This document shows positions 1-8,716 of a stretch of 63,591 bases of DNA, in pieces (position 1 is the first letter of the stretch; the number at the start of each line of letters is the position of its first letter). The notes below the pieces were generated by a model, which worked only from the letters and a program-made list of their open reading frames with translations, made no database searches and was not told the origin of the DNA. The position numbers and the translations under genes are program-made. The DNA comes from Halorubrum sp. SD626R. GTDB lineage: Archaea > Halobacteriota > Halobacteria > Halobacteriales > Haloferacaceae. The stretch spans positions 1 through 63,591 of the forward strand of contig NZ_CVRT01000078.1 in the NCBI RefSeq assembly GCF_001261915.1, written 5' to 3'.

Positions 1-1263
1 GACATGGGCCTGAACCTCAGTAAGGTCCTCATCCACGACAACGTGGAGACCGAGAGCATGCACAGCCTCGACCTGATCGACATGGGCGCGATCCCGGACG
101 ACCGCGTCATGAGCGAGCTGGAGGGCGACGTCCAGGCGATCGTTCCCACCCACGGCCACCTCGACCACATCGCGGGCATCCCGAAGCTCGCCCACCGGTA
201 CGACGCGCCCATCGTCGGCTCCCCGTACACGATCGAGCTGGTCAAACAGCAGATCGACGACGAGGGGAAGTTCCAGGTCGACAACGACCTCGTGAAGATG
301 AAGGCGGGCGGGACGATGGCCATCGGCGACTCCGAGCAGGTCGAGATGGAGTTCGTCAACGTCACCCACTCGATCATCGACGCGATCAACCCGGTCCTCC
401 ACACCCCCGAGGGCGCGATCGTCTACGGCCTCGACAAGCGGCTGGACCACACGCCCGTCATCGGCGACCCGATCGACATGGACCGGTTCCGCGAGATCGG
501 TCGCCAAGACGAGGGCGTCCTCTGTTACATCGAGGACTGCACGAACGCCGGTCGGAAGGGCCGGACCCCCTCGGAGTCGTACGCCAAGAAGCACGTCGAA
601 GACACGCTGACCTCGATGGAGGACTACTCGGGCGGGATCGTCGCCACGACGTTCTCCTCCCACATCGCCCGCGTGAAGACCCTCGTCGAGTACGCCCGCG
701 AGATCGGCCGCCAGCCGGTCCTGCTCGGGCGCTCGATGGAGAAGTACTCGGGCACCGCGGAGCGGCTCGACTTCGTCGACTTCCAGGGCGACGTCGGCAT
801 GTACGGCCACCGCAAGTCCGTCGACCGCGCGTTCAAGCGGATCATGAAGGAAGGGAAGGGGAACTTCCTCCCCATCGTGACGGGCCACCAGGGCGAGCCG
901 CGCGCGATGCTCACCCGCATGGGCCGCGGCGAGACCCCGTACGAAATCGACGACGGCGACAAGATCGTCTTCAGCGCCAGCGTCATCCCGGAGCCCACCA
1001 ACGAGGGCCAGCGCTACCAGAGCGAGCAGCTCCTCCGGATGCAGGGCGCGCGCCTTTACGACGACATCCACGTCTCGGGCCACCTCCGCGAGGAGGGCCA
1101 CTACGAGATGCTGCAGGCGCTCCAGCCGCAGCACCTCATCCCCGGTCACCAGACGCTCGAGGGCCGCTCTCCGTACGTGAACCTCGCGACGTCGCAGGGG
1201 TACAAGCTCGGCCGTGACATCCACGTCACGCAGAACGGGAGCGTCGTCCAGCTCGTCGAATGA
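1..1263 (+). CDS. rnj: RNase J family ribonuclease (5' truncated by window)
   Basis: This is a beta-CASP metallo-beta-lactamase RNase, expected to act in the cytoplasm as a 5'-to-3' exonuclease in RNA turnover. The visible 420 residues open inside the lactamase fold. The metal-binding HGHLDH motif lies near residue 50, and the C-terminal [15 protein letters not shown] and [10 protein letters not shown] segments are the usual beta-CASP histidine motifs. About 30 N-terminal residues lie upstream of the window, judging from the family's usual length near 450. The stop overlaps the start of the isoprenyl diphosphate synthase gene (ATGA), a pairing common in haloarchaea and consistent with one transcript. 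Confidence 0.93.
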   Translation, partial: DMGLNLSKVLIHDNVETESMHSLDLIDMGAIPDDRVMSELEGDVQAIVPTHGHLDHIAGIPKLAHRYDAPIVGSPYTIELVKQQIDDEGKFQVDNDLVKMKAGGTMAIGDSEQVEMEFVNVTHSIIDAINPVLHTPEGAIVYGLDKRLDHTPVIGDPIDMDRFREIGRQDEGVLCYIEDCTNAGRKGRTPSESYAKKHVEDTLTSMEDYSGGIVATTFSSHIARVKTLVEYAREIGRQPVLLGRSMEKYSGTAERLDFVDFQGDVGMYGHRKSVDRAFKRIMKEGKGNFLPIVTGHQGEPRAMLTRMGRGETPYEIDDGDKIVFSASVIPEPTNEGQRYQSEQLLRMQGARLYDDIHVSGHLREEGHYEMLQALQPQHLIPGHQTLEGRSPYVNLATSQGYKLGRDIHVTQNGSVVQLVE

Positions 1264-2306
1264 CGAACGGGACGAAGGAGGCGCGGGTGCTGGACGCCAT
1301 CCGCGAGCGGCGTGACCTGGTCAACGCCGCTATCGACGAGGAGCTGCCGGTACAGCACCCGGAACGCCTCTACGAGGCGACGCGGTACATCCTCGAAGCT
1401 GGCGGCAAGCGACTCCGGCCGACGGTGGCGACGCTCGCGGCCGAGGCGGTCACGGGCACCGAGCCGATGGGCGCCGACTTCCGCGAGTTCCCCGGCCTCG
1501 ACGGGACCGAGGTCGACGTGATGCGCGCGGCGGTCGCCATCGAGGTGATCCAGTCGTTCACCCTCATCCACGACGACATCATGGACGAGGACGAGCTCCG
1601 GCGCGGCGTCCCGGCCGTCCACGAGAAGTACGACACGTCGACCGCGATCCTCGCCGGCGACACGCTCTACTCGAAGGCGTTCGAGTTCATGTCGGAGACG
1701 GGCGCGGCACCCGAGAACGGGCTGGAAGCGATGCATATGCTCGCGTCCACCTGCACGGAGATCTGCGAGGGACAGGCGCTCGACGTCTCCTTCGAGTCGC
1801 GCGACGACATCCTCCCCGAGGAGTACTTGGAGATGGTCGAGCTGAAGACCGCGGTCCTCTACGGCGCGTCGGCCGCGACGCCGGCCGTCCTGCTCGGCGC
1901 CGACGACGAGACCGTCGACGCGCTGTACAAGTACGGGATCGACTCGGGGCGGGCGTTCCAGATCCAGGACGACGTGCTCGACCTGACCGTCCCCTCCGAT
2001 GAGCTCGGCAAGCAGCGCGGCTCGGACCTCGTCGAGGGGAAGGAGACGCTGATCACCCTCCACGCGCGTCAAGAGGGCGTCGACGTCGACGGGCTCGTCG
2101 ACGCCGACACCCCGGCGGAGGTCACGGAGTCGGCCATCGAGAACGCCGTGGCCGCTCTGGAGGAAGCCGGCTCCATCGCGTACGCCCGCGAGACGGCCGA
2201 GGACCTCACCGCGCGGTCGAAGGAGCACCTCGAACTGCTCCCCGAGAGCGGCTCGCGGAGCCTGCTCGAAGACCTCGCGGACTACCTGATCGTCCGCGGT
2301 TACTGA
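1260..2306 (+). CDS. idsA: Short-chain isoprenyl diphosphate synthase (GGPP/GFPP type)
   Basis: This 348-residue trans-prenyltransferase condenses isopentenyl diphosphate with allylic diphosphates to supply C20/C25 chains for archaeal lipids and carotenoids. The GGKRLRP substrate-binding motif lies near residue 43. The first aspartate-rich motif is LIHDDIMD (about 103-110) and the second is FQIQDDVLD (about 238-246). Length and motif order are typical. Its ATG overlaps the RNase J stop by four bases, so translation is probably coupled. The C20 versus C25 chain length cannot be read from sequence by eye. Confidence 0.93.
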   Translation: MTNGTKEARVLDAIRERRDLVNAAIDEELPVQHPERLYEATRYILEAGGKRLRPTVATLAAEAVTGTEPMGADFREFPGLDGTEVDVMRAAVAIEVIQSFTLIHDDIMDEDELRRGVPAVHEKYDTSTAILAGDTLYSKAFEFMSETGAAPENGLEAMHMLASTCTEICEGQALDVSFESRDDILPEEYLEMVELKTAVLYGASAATPAVLLGADDETVDALYKYGIDSGRAFQIQDDVLDLTVPSDELGKQRGSDLVEGKETLITLHARQEGVDVDGLVDADTPAEVTESAIENAVAALEEAGSIAYARETAEDLTARSKEHLELLPESGSRSLLEDLADYLIVRGY

Positions 2307-2390
2307 GCGGGCCGGGAGGGCGAGCGATCGGCGGCGCAGACGCCCGCGTCCGGGCGACGTTCCCGATCCGGCGGCGTCGTCCGCAACGGA

Positions 2391-2402
2391 CACCGCTTTA
2401 TC
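2391..2402 (+). promoter_or_regulatory. TATA promoter of the EamA permease
   Basis: The T/A-rich core CTTTATC is centred about 27 bases before the GTG at 2424. This is the spacing expected for a leaderless haloarchaeal transcript and supports that start. Confidence 0.5.
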
Positions 2403-2423
2403 CCCGGTCGCCCTCCTCCCCGT

Positions 2424-3350
2424 GTGTCCCGGTATCGAGACGTCGTCCTGTTCTTCGCCCTCGCCTCGCTGTGGGGCGGCTCCTTCGTCGCCATCGAGGT
2501 CGGGCTCGACTACTACCCGCCCGTGCTGTACGCCGCCTTCCGGTTCGACGTGGCGGCGCTGGTGCTGGTCTCGTACGTCCTCCTCACCGAGTCGGAGCCG
2601 CTCCCGCGCACCCGCGGCGACCTCGCCGCGATCGGCTTCAGCGGCGGGCTCTCCGTCGCCGCCAACAACTCGCTGCTGTTCGTCGGCCAGCAGTACACCA
2701 CGAGCGGCATCGCCTCGATCACGTACAGCCTCGTGCCGATCGCGACCGCCGCGGTCGCGGCCGCCTGGGTCGGCGGCTCCGACCTCGACGCGCGTGGCGC
2801 GCTCGGCGTGGTGCTCGCGTTCGTCGGCGTCGGGCTCGTCGCCCAGCCCGACCCCGCGAACCTCGCCGGCGGCGTCACGATCGGCGTCGGGCTCATCTCG
2901 ATCGGCGTGCTCGCCGTCGCGGTCGGCAGCGTCGGGCTCCGCACCGTGGAGACGAGCTTCTCCAGCATCGCGCTCACGGGATGGGCGATGCTGTTCGGCG
3001 CCCTGCTGATCCACGGGCTCAGCGTCGGGCTGGGCGAGCCCCAGCAGCTCCCGGTCGCGGAACTCCCGGCGGTCGTCGCGCTGCTGTTCCTCGGCGTGCT
3101 CTCCTCGGCGGTCGCGTACACCATCTACTTCACGCTGCTCGACCGGCTGGGGGCGTTCGAGATCAACCTCGTCTCCTACGTCGTCCCGGTCGTCGCCACC
3201 GTCGCCGGGGCGGTCCTGCTCTCGGAGCCCGTGACGCCGTTGACGGTCGCCGGCTTCGCGGTCATCGTCGTCGGGTTCGCGCTGCTGAAGCGGCACGCCA
3301 TCGCCGACGAGGTGCCGCGGTTGCTCTCGCGGGTCGGCGGTTTATTCTGA
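2424..3350 (+). CDS. EamA-family (drug/metabolite) transporter
   Basis: This integral membrane protein of 308 residues has about ten hydrophobic helices arranged as two EamA repeats. The first repeat opens with the typical 'ASLWGGSFVAIEVGL' segment. The second ends with the SYVVPVVATVAGAVLLSEPVTPLT segment characteristic of DMT exporters. The substrate is unknown; metabolites and amino acids are usual for the family. The start is a GTG placed 27 bases after a TATA box. The gene stands alone after idsA, separated by a 117-base gap. The C-terminus is a short basic tail (KRHAIADEVPRLLSR). Confidence 0.88.
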   Translation: MSRYRDVVLFFALASLWGGSFVAIEVGLDYYPPVLYAAFRFDVAALVLVSYVLLTESEPLPRTRGDLAAIGFSGGLSVAANNSLLFVGQQYTTSGIASITYSLVPIATAAVAAAWVGGSDLDARGALGVVLAFVGVGLVAQPDPANLAGGVTIGVGLISIGVLAVAVGSVGLRTVETSFSSIALTGWAMLFGALLIHGLSVGLGEPQQLPVAELPAVVALLFLGVLSSAVAYTIYFTLLDRLGAFEINLVSYVVPVVATVAGAVLLSEPVTPLTVAGFAVIVVGFALLKRHAIADEVPRLLSRVGGLF

Positions 3351-3538
3351 CGTATTGATGATTGGAGCAGTGAACGAGGCTTCCGATGCTGGAATTTATA
3401 TATTGATTCGAGGTGTTGCTGTCGGTTGTTTATACGTGGGCGGTGACGTTGTGTAGACTGTTGCCGGGGACCGAGCCGCTCATTCATACGTTATCAGCAC
3501 CGAATCGGCAGAATCCATCTCTGAAGTCATAGTCGCTC
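3351..3538. other. AT-richer intergenic stretch between convergent genes
   Basis: No coding potential is visible. The stretch is clearly richer in A and T than its flanks and includes TATA-like words (TTTATATA near 3399, TTTATAC near 3429). It leads directly into the structured repeat that begins at 3539. Confidence 0.5.
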
Positions 3539-3745
3539 GGTTATAAATAACGGACACCGGATCGACGGTGACCGCCTCCAAAGCCCCACCCGACCGCACA
3601 GCGACCGCACCTCACGCCTCCCCAGCCTCGCGGTTCGCTCGGGGCTCCCTTCGGTCGCCCACGTCGCTCACCGCGTCCCTCGCGCGTGCGACTCGCGCCC
3701 TCCGGGCGCTTGTCGGCACGCGCCACCGCACCGCTTATGCGATCG
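3539..3745 (+). repeat. Structured dispersed repeat, copy 1 (short form)
   Basis: This shares blocks with the copies near 34.4 kb and 50.2 kb: TTATAAATA, then CTCCAAAGCCCCA, then CCTCACGCCTCCCCAGCCTCG, then CCCTCGCGCGTGC, then GCACGCGCCACCGC. The outer stem GCGCGTGC (3682-3689) pairs with GCACGCGC (3716-3723) and encloses hairpin GCGCCC-TCC-GGGCGC (3695-3709). A further stem is CGCGGT (3629-3634) with ACCGCG (3670-3675). The large 5' stem-loop of the other copies is missing. The element fills the gap between the convergent EamA and peroxiredoxin genes. Confidence 0.8.
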
Positions 3746-3758
3746 TCGCTGCCGTTCA

Positions 3759-4226
3759 TCAGCCCTCCAGCGCGGCGATATCCTCGACGATCTCGACCGC
3801 GTGGTCCTCGGGGGAGACGCCCTCGTACGCGAGGACGACGGTCCCCTCGTCGTCGAGGACGTACGTGTTCCGGAACACGCCGTCGAAGGTGTTCCCGAAC
3901 ATCTGCTTCTCGCCGTAGGAGTCGTACGCGCTCGCCACCTCGCCGTCCGGGTCGGAGAGCAGCGTGAACGGGAGGTCGTGCTTCTCGGCGAACGATTTCA
4001 GGTCCTCGGGCGGGTCGTCGCTGATTCCGACGACCGAGATGTCCGCTCCCTCGAAGGCGTCCCACTCGTCGCGGAACCCGCAGGCCTCGGCGGTACAGCC
4101 CGGCGTGTCGGCGCGCGGGTAGAAGTAGACGACCGTGTACCGCGCGGCGGCGGGGTCGACCGCGACGGTCTCGCCGCGCCGGTCGGACAGCGTGATCTGG
4201 GGTGCGGGATCTCCCGGTTCGAGCAT
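3759..4226 (-). CDS. bcp: Peroxiredoxin of the Bcp/PrxQ type
   Basis: This thiol peroxidase of 155 residues reduces hydrogen peroxide and organic hydroperoxides in the cytoplasm using a thioredoxin-like donor. The catalytic motif is DTPGCTAEACGFRD (about residues 40-53), with the peroxidatic and resolving cysteines five residues apart as in PrxQ. The thioredoxin fold is complete to the C-terminal helix. The gene converges on EamA, with the structured repeat between them. Upstream on its strand, a weak TATA-like GCATAAC lies about 27 bases from the ATG. Confidence 0.92.
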   Translation of the reverse strand: MLEPGDPAPQITLSDRRGETVAVDPAAARYTVVYFYPRADTPGCTAEACGFRDEWDAFEGADISVVGISDDPPEDLKSFAEKHDLPFTLLSDPDGEVASAYDSYGEKQMFGNTFDGVFRNTYVLDDEGTVVLAYEGVSPEDHAVEIVEDIAALEG

Positions 4227-4305
4227 ACCTCCCGTCGGATCGGCCGCGTGTTATGCAGTTCGGTCCGGTTCGTTTTTATCCTCTACCGTCATGCAACCGG
4301 TATCG

Positions 4306-6504
4306 ATGCCGTGGCAACCGACGCCGTACACGGCGCCCCTGCTCGTGGCGGCGGTCGCCGCCGTCTCCTTCGCCGCCTACGCCGCGACGAAGGGGCGGCG
4401 GGGGGACGGCCCGCTCGTCCACGCCTTCGTCGGCGTCGCGGTCGGGAGCGGGATCTGGTCGCTGGCGTACGCGGCCCAGCTGTCGGCGACCGCCCTCGAC
4501 GCGACCCTCTTCTGGAACCGGTTCGTCTGGGTCGGGATCGGGGTGCTCGGGGTCGCCTGGCCCGCGTTCGTGCTCGCGTATCTCGATCGGACGGCGTGGT
4601 TCCGGCCGCGCCGGTTCGCGCTCCTCTGTCTCGTCCCCGCGACCGCGGCCGGCGGCGCCCTCCTGTTCGGCGCGGCTCCCCTGTTCTACCGCGCCCCGTC
4701 GCTCGCCGACGCCGGGGGGTACCTCGTCGTGGAGTTCGCCCCGACGCCGGCGCTCCTCGCGTTCGTGGGCTACTCGTACGCCGTGAACCTGCTCACCTTC
4801 CTCGCCCTCGGCCGCGCGGCGCTCGTCCGCGAAGGCGTGTTCCGGCGGCAGGCCGCGCTGCTGCTCGTGGCCGGCGCGGCGCCGACGGTCGCCGGAATCG
4901 CCGGCCTCTGGAGCGCGGCGGGCTCGCCGTTCGTCGACCTCACCCCGGTGACGTTCGCCGCCACGTCGGGGGTGATCGGCTGGGTCGCGTTCAGGGGACG
5001 CCTCCTCGACCTCTCGCCGATCGCCCGCGACGCCGTCTTCGCGAACCTCGCCGACGGGGTCGTCGTGGCGGACGCGACGGGTCGGATCGTCGACGCGAAC
5101 GGCCCGGCGAAGGGGTTGTTTCCGTCCGTCGCAGTCGGACGCGACGCCGCGTCGGCGTTCGACCGCGCTCCGAGCGTCGCCGAGGCGGTGACCGGCGAGG
5201 GCGACGCCGGACCGCGCGAGGACGAGTTCCGAGTGACGCTCGACCACGGGAACGGTCACCGGTTCCTGACCGTGAGCGTTCACCCGATCGCCGCCGACCG
5301 CGGGGTGACGGGGCGCGGCCGGAGCGGGACGGTCCTCCTCTTTCGGGACGTGACCGAGCGGGAGACGCTCCAGCGCCGGTACCGGACGCTCATCGAGAAG
5401 TCGCCGAACGTGATCGCCGTCTGTGGTGCCGACGGCCTGCTCCGCTACGTGAGCCCCTCGGTCGAGCGGCTGCTCGGCCGCTCGCCCGCCGAGATCGAGG
5501 GTCGACCGATCGTCGACTTGGTCCACCCGGACGACAGGCCGGAGGCCCAGCGCGCGTTCGAGCGCGCCTTCGAGACGGGCGACCCGCAGCCGATCGACCA
5601 CCGGATCGCGCACGCCGACGGGAACTGGCGCCGGTTCGAGACGACCGTCGAGCGGCTGTTCGACGACGCGGAGGAGGTCGTGATCACCGCGACGGACGTG
5701 ACCGAGAGCCGCCGGTACGAGCAGCGCCTGCAGGTGCTCAACCGCGTGCTCAGACACGACCTCAAGAACGACGCGAACGTGATCGGCGGGTACGCGGAGC
5801 TGCTGCGCGACCACGTCGACGCGGAGGGCGACGGCTACCTGGACATCATCGACCGGAAGGTGGAGACGCTGACGCACCTCAGCGACCAGGCCCGCGAGAT
5901 CGACGTCGCGCTCCACAGCGAGCGGGGACGGACGACGATCGACCTCGCGGAGCTGGTCGAGCGCCTCTGTGCGTCGCTCGACTCGTCGTTCCCGCACGCG
6001 ACCGTGCGGGTCTCGACCCCCGCCGTCGCCGTCGCCCACGCCGACGAGCTGCTCGAATCGGCCGTCCGGAACGTCTTGGAGAACGCCGTCGTCCACAGCG
6101 ATCGGGACCGCCCGACCGTCGAGGCGAGCGTCGCGGCCGCCGACGGCGGATACCGGATCGAGGTCGCCGACGACGGGCCGGGCATCCCGCCGGCCGAGCG
6201 GGCGGTCTTCTCCGAGGCGCGCGAGACGGAGCTGGAGCACGCGAGCGGGCTCGGCCTCTGGCTCGTCCACTGGATCGTCACGGAGTCGGGCGGCGAGCTC
6301 GACATCGAGACGCGGGAGCCGACGGGGACGCTGGTCGCGATGTGGCTCCCCGCGGCCGACGGGGAGGACCGGGAGGCGGCGGTCGCCGAGCGCGACGGGG
6401 GGTCGCCGACCGCGGCCGACGGGGAAAACTCGGCCGCGGCCGACGACGAGAGTTCGACCGCGGCTTACGGCGGGGGATCCGCCGCGGCCGACCCCCCGGA
6501 CTGA
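4306..6504 (+). CDS. Membrane sensor histidine kinase (7TM, two PAS, HisKA, HATPase)
   Basis: This 732-residue two-component kinase has an N-terminal bundle of about seven hydrophobic helices (residues 5-215), as in the haloarchaeal 'histidine kinase N-terminal 7TM' family. A PAS domain opens at 'AVFANLADGVVVADATGRIVDAN', and a second opens at 'IEKSPNVIAVCGADG' and carries the LVHPDD motif. The phospho-acceptor is the histidine of VLRHDLKND (about 484), followed by the N-box (VLENAV), the G1 box (VADDGPGI) and the GLGLWLV segment. The start was chosen because a TTTTTATC box lies near 4277 and homologues begin with M-x-W-Q; an ATG at 4291 is also possible. The last 50 residues are a low-complexity Ala/Asp tail. 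No response regulator is adjacent. Confidence 0.88.
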   Translation: MPWQPTPYTAPLLVAAVAAVSFAAYAATKGRRGDGPLVHAFVGVAVGSGIWSLAYAAQLSATALDATLFWNRFVWVGIGVLGVAWPAFVLAYLDRTAWFRPRRFALLCLVPATAAGGALLFGAAPLFYRAPSLADAGGYLVVEFAPTPALLAFVGYSYAVNLLTFLALGRAALVREGVFRRQAALLLVAGAAPTVAGIAGLWSAAGSPFVDLTPVTFAATSGVIGWVAFRGRLLDLSPIARDAVFANLADGVVVADATGRIVDANGPAKGLFPSVAVGRDAASAFDRAPSVAEAVTGEGDAGPREDEFRVTLDHGNGHRFLTVSVHPIAADRGVTGRGRSGTVLLFRDVTERETLQRRYRTLIEKSPNVIAVCGADGLLRYVSPSVERLLGRSPAEIEGRPIVDLVHPDDRPEAQRAFERAFETGDPQPIDHRIAHADGNWRRFETTVERLFDDAEEVVITATDVTESRRYEQRLQVLNRVLRHDLKNDANVIGGYAELLRDHVDAEGDGYLDIIDRKVETLTHLSDQAREIDVALHSERGRTTIDLAELVERLCASLDSSFPHATVRVSTPAVAVAHADELLESAVRNVLENAVVHSDRDRPTVEASVAAADGGYRIEVADDGPGIPPAERAVFSEARETELEHASGLGLWLVHWIVTESGGELDIETREPTGTLVAMWLPAADGEDREAAVAERDGGSPTAADGENSAAADDESSTAAYGGGSAAADPPD

Positions 6505-6558
6505 CGCGGCCGCCGTCGCTCCGCAACCTCTTTGCGGTCGCTGGCCGAACCGGCGGTC

Positions 6559-7467
6559 ATGAGTTACGGAGCCCTGGACGACGAGGCGGTCGAGAGCTAC
6601 CGGGAGGCCGGCGCGGTGCTGGTCGAGGCGACGAACGAGGCCCGGAAGATGGTCGAGCCGGGGCGGACCCACCTAGAGGTCGCGGAGTGGACGGAGGACT
6701 TCGTCCGCGAGCGGGGGGCCGGGCTCGCGTTCCCGGTCAACATCAGCGTCGACCCGGAGGCGTCGCACGCCACGCCGAGCCGCGGCGACGACACCGAGTT
6801 CGGCGAGGAGATGGTCTGTCTCGACGTCGGCGTCCACGTCGACGGCTACATCGCCGACGCCGCGGTCACCGTCGACCACTCCGGGACCCCGGAGCTCGTC
6901 GAGGCCGCCGAGATGGCGCTGGAGGCGGCGGTCGACGAGGCCGGCCCTGGCGTCGAGGTCGGCGTCGTCGGCGGGGCGATCGAGGACGTGATCCGCGGCT
7001 ACGGCTACACCCCGGTCCTGAACCTCTCCGGCCACGGCGTGGAGCGCTATGACGCCCACACGGGGCCGACGGTCCCGAACCGCGGCGTCGACCGCTCCGT
7101 CGAGCTGGAGCCGGGACAGGCGGTCGCCATCGAGCCGTTCGCCACCGACGGTCGCGGGAAGGTCGGCGAGGGGACCGACGAGGAGATCTTCGAGCGGCAG
7201 GGGTCGGGGAGCGTGCGCGACCGCCGCGCGCGGCAGGCACTCGAAGAGATCGAGGCGTTCGACGACCTCCCGTTCGCGGCGCGGTGGCTGGATGGCGACC
7301 GGGTCGGGATGGCGCTCCGGCGCCTCAAACAGGCGAACGCGGTGAAGGGGTACCCCGTTCTGAAGGAGGCCGACGACGCCTTGGTGAGCCAAGCGGAGCA
7401 CACCCTCCTGATCACGGAGGACGGCGTCGAGGTGACGACGGCTGGGATCCACGGCTTCGACGACTGA
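6559..7467 (+). CDS. map: Type II methionine aminopeptidase
   Basis: This cytoplasmic metalloprotease of 302 residues removes the initiator methionine from nascent proteins. The pita-bread fold ligands are visible: Asp in CLDVGVHVDGYIADAAVT (two aspartates), His in NLSGHGVERYDAH, and Glu in AIEPFAT and in the C-terminal LITEDGVEVTT. The long insert between the halves marks type II. ATG at 6559 is preferred over an upstream in-frame ATG because CTCTTTGC sits about 27 bases before it. The stop overlaps the next gene by one base (TGATG), suggesting an operon with the HIT protein. Confidence 0.93.
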   Translation: MSYGALDDEAVESYREAGAVLVEATNEARKMVEPGRTHLEVAEWTEDFVRERGAGLAFPVNISVDPEASHATPSRGDDTEFGEEMVCLDVGVHVDGYIADAAVTVDHSGTPELVEAAEMALEAAVDEAGPGVEVGVVGGAIEDVIRGYGYTPVLNLSGHGVERYDAHTGPTVPNRGVDRSVELEPGQAVAIEPFATDGRGKVGEGTDEEIFERQGSGSVRDRRARQALEEIEAFDDLPFAARWLDGDRVGMALRRLKQANAVKGYPVLKEADDALVSQAEHTLLITEDGVEVTTAGIHGFDD

Positions 7468-8018
7468 TGGACCGGATCTACGCCCCGTGGCGGATCGAGT
7501 GGGTCGAGCGCGACGCCGACCCGATCGACGGCTGCCCGTTCTGCGTTCTGCCCGAGCGCGAGGACGCCCGCGAGGCCCGGATCGTCGCCCGCAGCGAGCG
7601 CAACTACGTCCTGTTGAACAACGCGCCGTACAACCCCGGTCACGCGATGGTGATCCCGAACGAACACGTCGAGGACCCGACCGCCCTCGACGACGCGGCC
7701 CTGCTCGATCACGCGAGGCTGAAGGCGGCGACGTTGGCGGCGCTGCGCCACGACGTCGACCCCGACGGCGTCAACACCGGGCAGAACCTCGGCGGAGCCG
7801 CCGCCGGCGGCTCGGTCGATCACCTCCACACCCACGTCGTCCCGCGGTGGGACGGCGACACGAACTTCATGCCCGTGACCGGCGACACGAAGGTGATCGT
7901 GGAGGCGATCGACCGCACCTACGAACACCTCCACGCCGGCTTCGCCGCCGGCGACGACGCTATCGACCCGGGCGACCCCGACGCCGGCGAGGCGGTCGAG
8001 CTCGACTTCGGGGTCTGA
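7467..8018 (+). CDS. HIT family nucleotide hydrolase/transferase
   Basis: This 183-residue HIT-superfamily protein acts on nucleotide phosphate esters; AP4A hydrolase or adenylylsulfate-type activity is usual in the family. The histidine triad HLHTHVVPRW lies at about residues 117-126. An N-terminal CPFC motif at residues 20-23 could bind zinc and is typical of archaeal HIT proteins. The start overlaps the map stop, so it is probably co-translated. The C-terminus is an acidic tail. Confidence 0.9.
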   Translation: MDRIYAPWRIEWVERDADPIDGCPFCVLPEREDAREARIVARSERNYVLLNNAPYNPGHAMVIPNEHVEDPTALDDAALLDHARLKAATLAALRHDVDPDGVNTGQNLGGAAAGGSVDHLHTHVVPRWDGDTNFMPVTGDTKVIVEAIDRTYEHLHAGFAAGDDAIDPGDPDAGEAVELDFGV

Positions 8019-8260
8019 ATCGACGACGCTGATTCTTTATAAAAACGGTGCGGCTTGAGGACTACGCAGATTCCGTGAGATGGAGCCATCGGATTCACAA
8101 ACGCCAGCGTGCAGGTGCTATGATCCGGCTTCGGATCGGGGAGTAGGATGCGGCGATTAACAGTAAGAGTAGAGTTACCGACGTAAAGAAATGCGACGAG
8201 CGACGGTCGAATCACGGCGCGAGTGCGCGCGAGAAGGATCCCGGCCGCGGCGGGACCGGT
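8019..8260. other. Intergenic region, no gene seen
   Basis: A TTCTTTATAAAAA block near 8032-8045 could be a terminator or a TATA element. The rest shows no conserved coding pattern or clear hairpin. Confidence 0.4.
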
Positions 8261-8665
8261 CTACCGCACTCGCAGCGTCCGGTGGAGCGTGTAGCCGGCG
8301 GTCACGAGGAAGACGAACGGGAGGCCCGTGAGCGGGTGCGCCAGCAGCGATCCGGCCGCGAGCACGAGGTACCCCTTGTCGGGCGGCGCCCACGCGGTCC
8401 GGTCTCGCATCGCCGCCAGCTCGGTCGCGAACGCGTAGAGGAACCCGCCGGCGACGAGCAGCCACAGCGCCGCCGCCAGGGCCGTCCCGAGCGGCGCCCC
8501 CGCGACCTCGGCGACCGAGCGGGGGAGCCACGCGACCGCGGCCGCGTACTCCGGGTCGACGAGCGCGCGGGCCGCGACCGACGCCGGCAGGTACAGCGCC
8601 GCGACCGCGACCGTCGTCCAGAAGGGGACGTTCGCGCGCCGCGGCGAGACGGACGGGGTGCTCAT
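8261..8665 (-). CDS. Hypothetical three-helix membrane protein
   Basis: This protein of 134 residues has three hydrophobic segments (about residues 14-36, 57-82 and 98-126) and a short N-terminal basic stretch. Its base composition and codon use match its neighbours, which supports a real gene. I recognise no family. It lies 51 bases downstream of the FAD oxidoreductase on the same strand, so the two could be co-transcribed. Confidence 0.65.
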   Translation of the reverse strand: MSTPSVSPRRANVPFWTTVAVAALYLPASVAARALVDPEYAAAVAWLPRSVAEVAGAPLGTALAAALWLLVAGGFLYAFATELAAMRDRTAWAPPDKGYLVLAAGSLLAHPLTGLPFVFLVTAGYTLHRTLRVR

Positions 8666-8716
8666 ACCCGACCGCGGGGACCCGCCGGGAGAAATCCTCC
8701 GGTTCCCCTCACGCCG

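Noticed and set aside
1146..3296. A 716-codon open frame on the minus strand opposite idsA and EamA
   Set aside because: It is extremely rich in Arg, Asp and Gly, has no recognisable motif and lies fully opposite well-supported genes. Long antisense frames are expected at this GC content.
3801..7052. A 1083-codon plus-strand open frame across the histidine kinase and map
   Set aside because: It is a frame shadow: Arg-rich low-complexity product, overlapping two genes with clear motifs and leaderless promoters.
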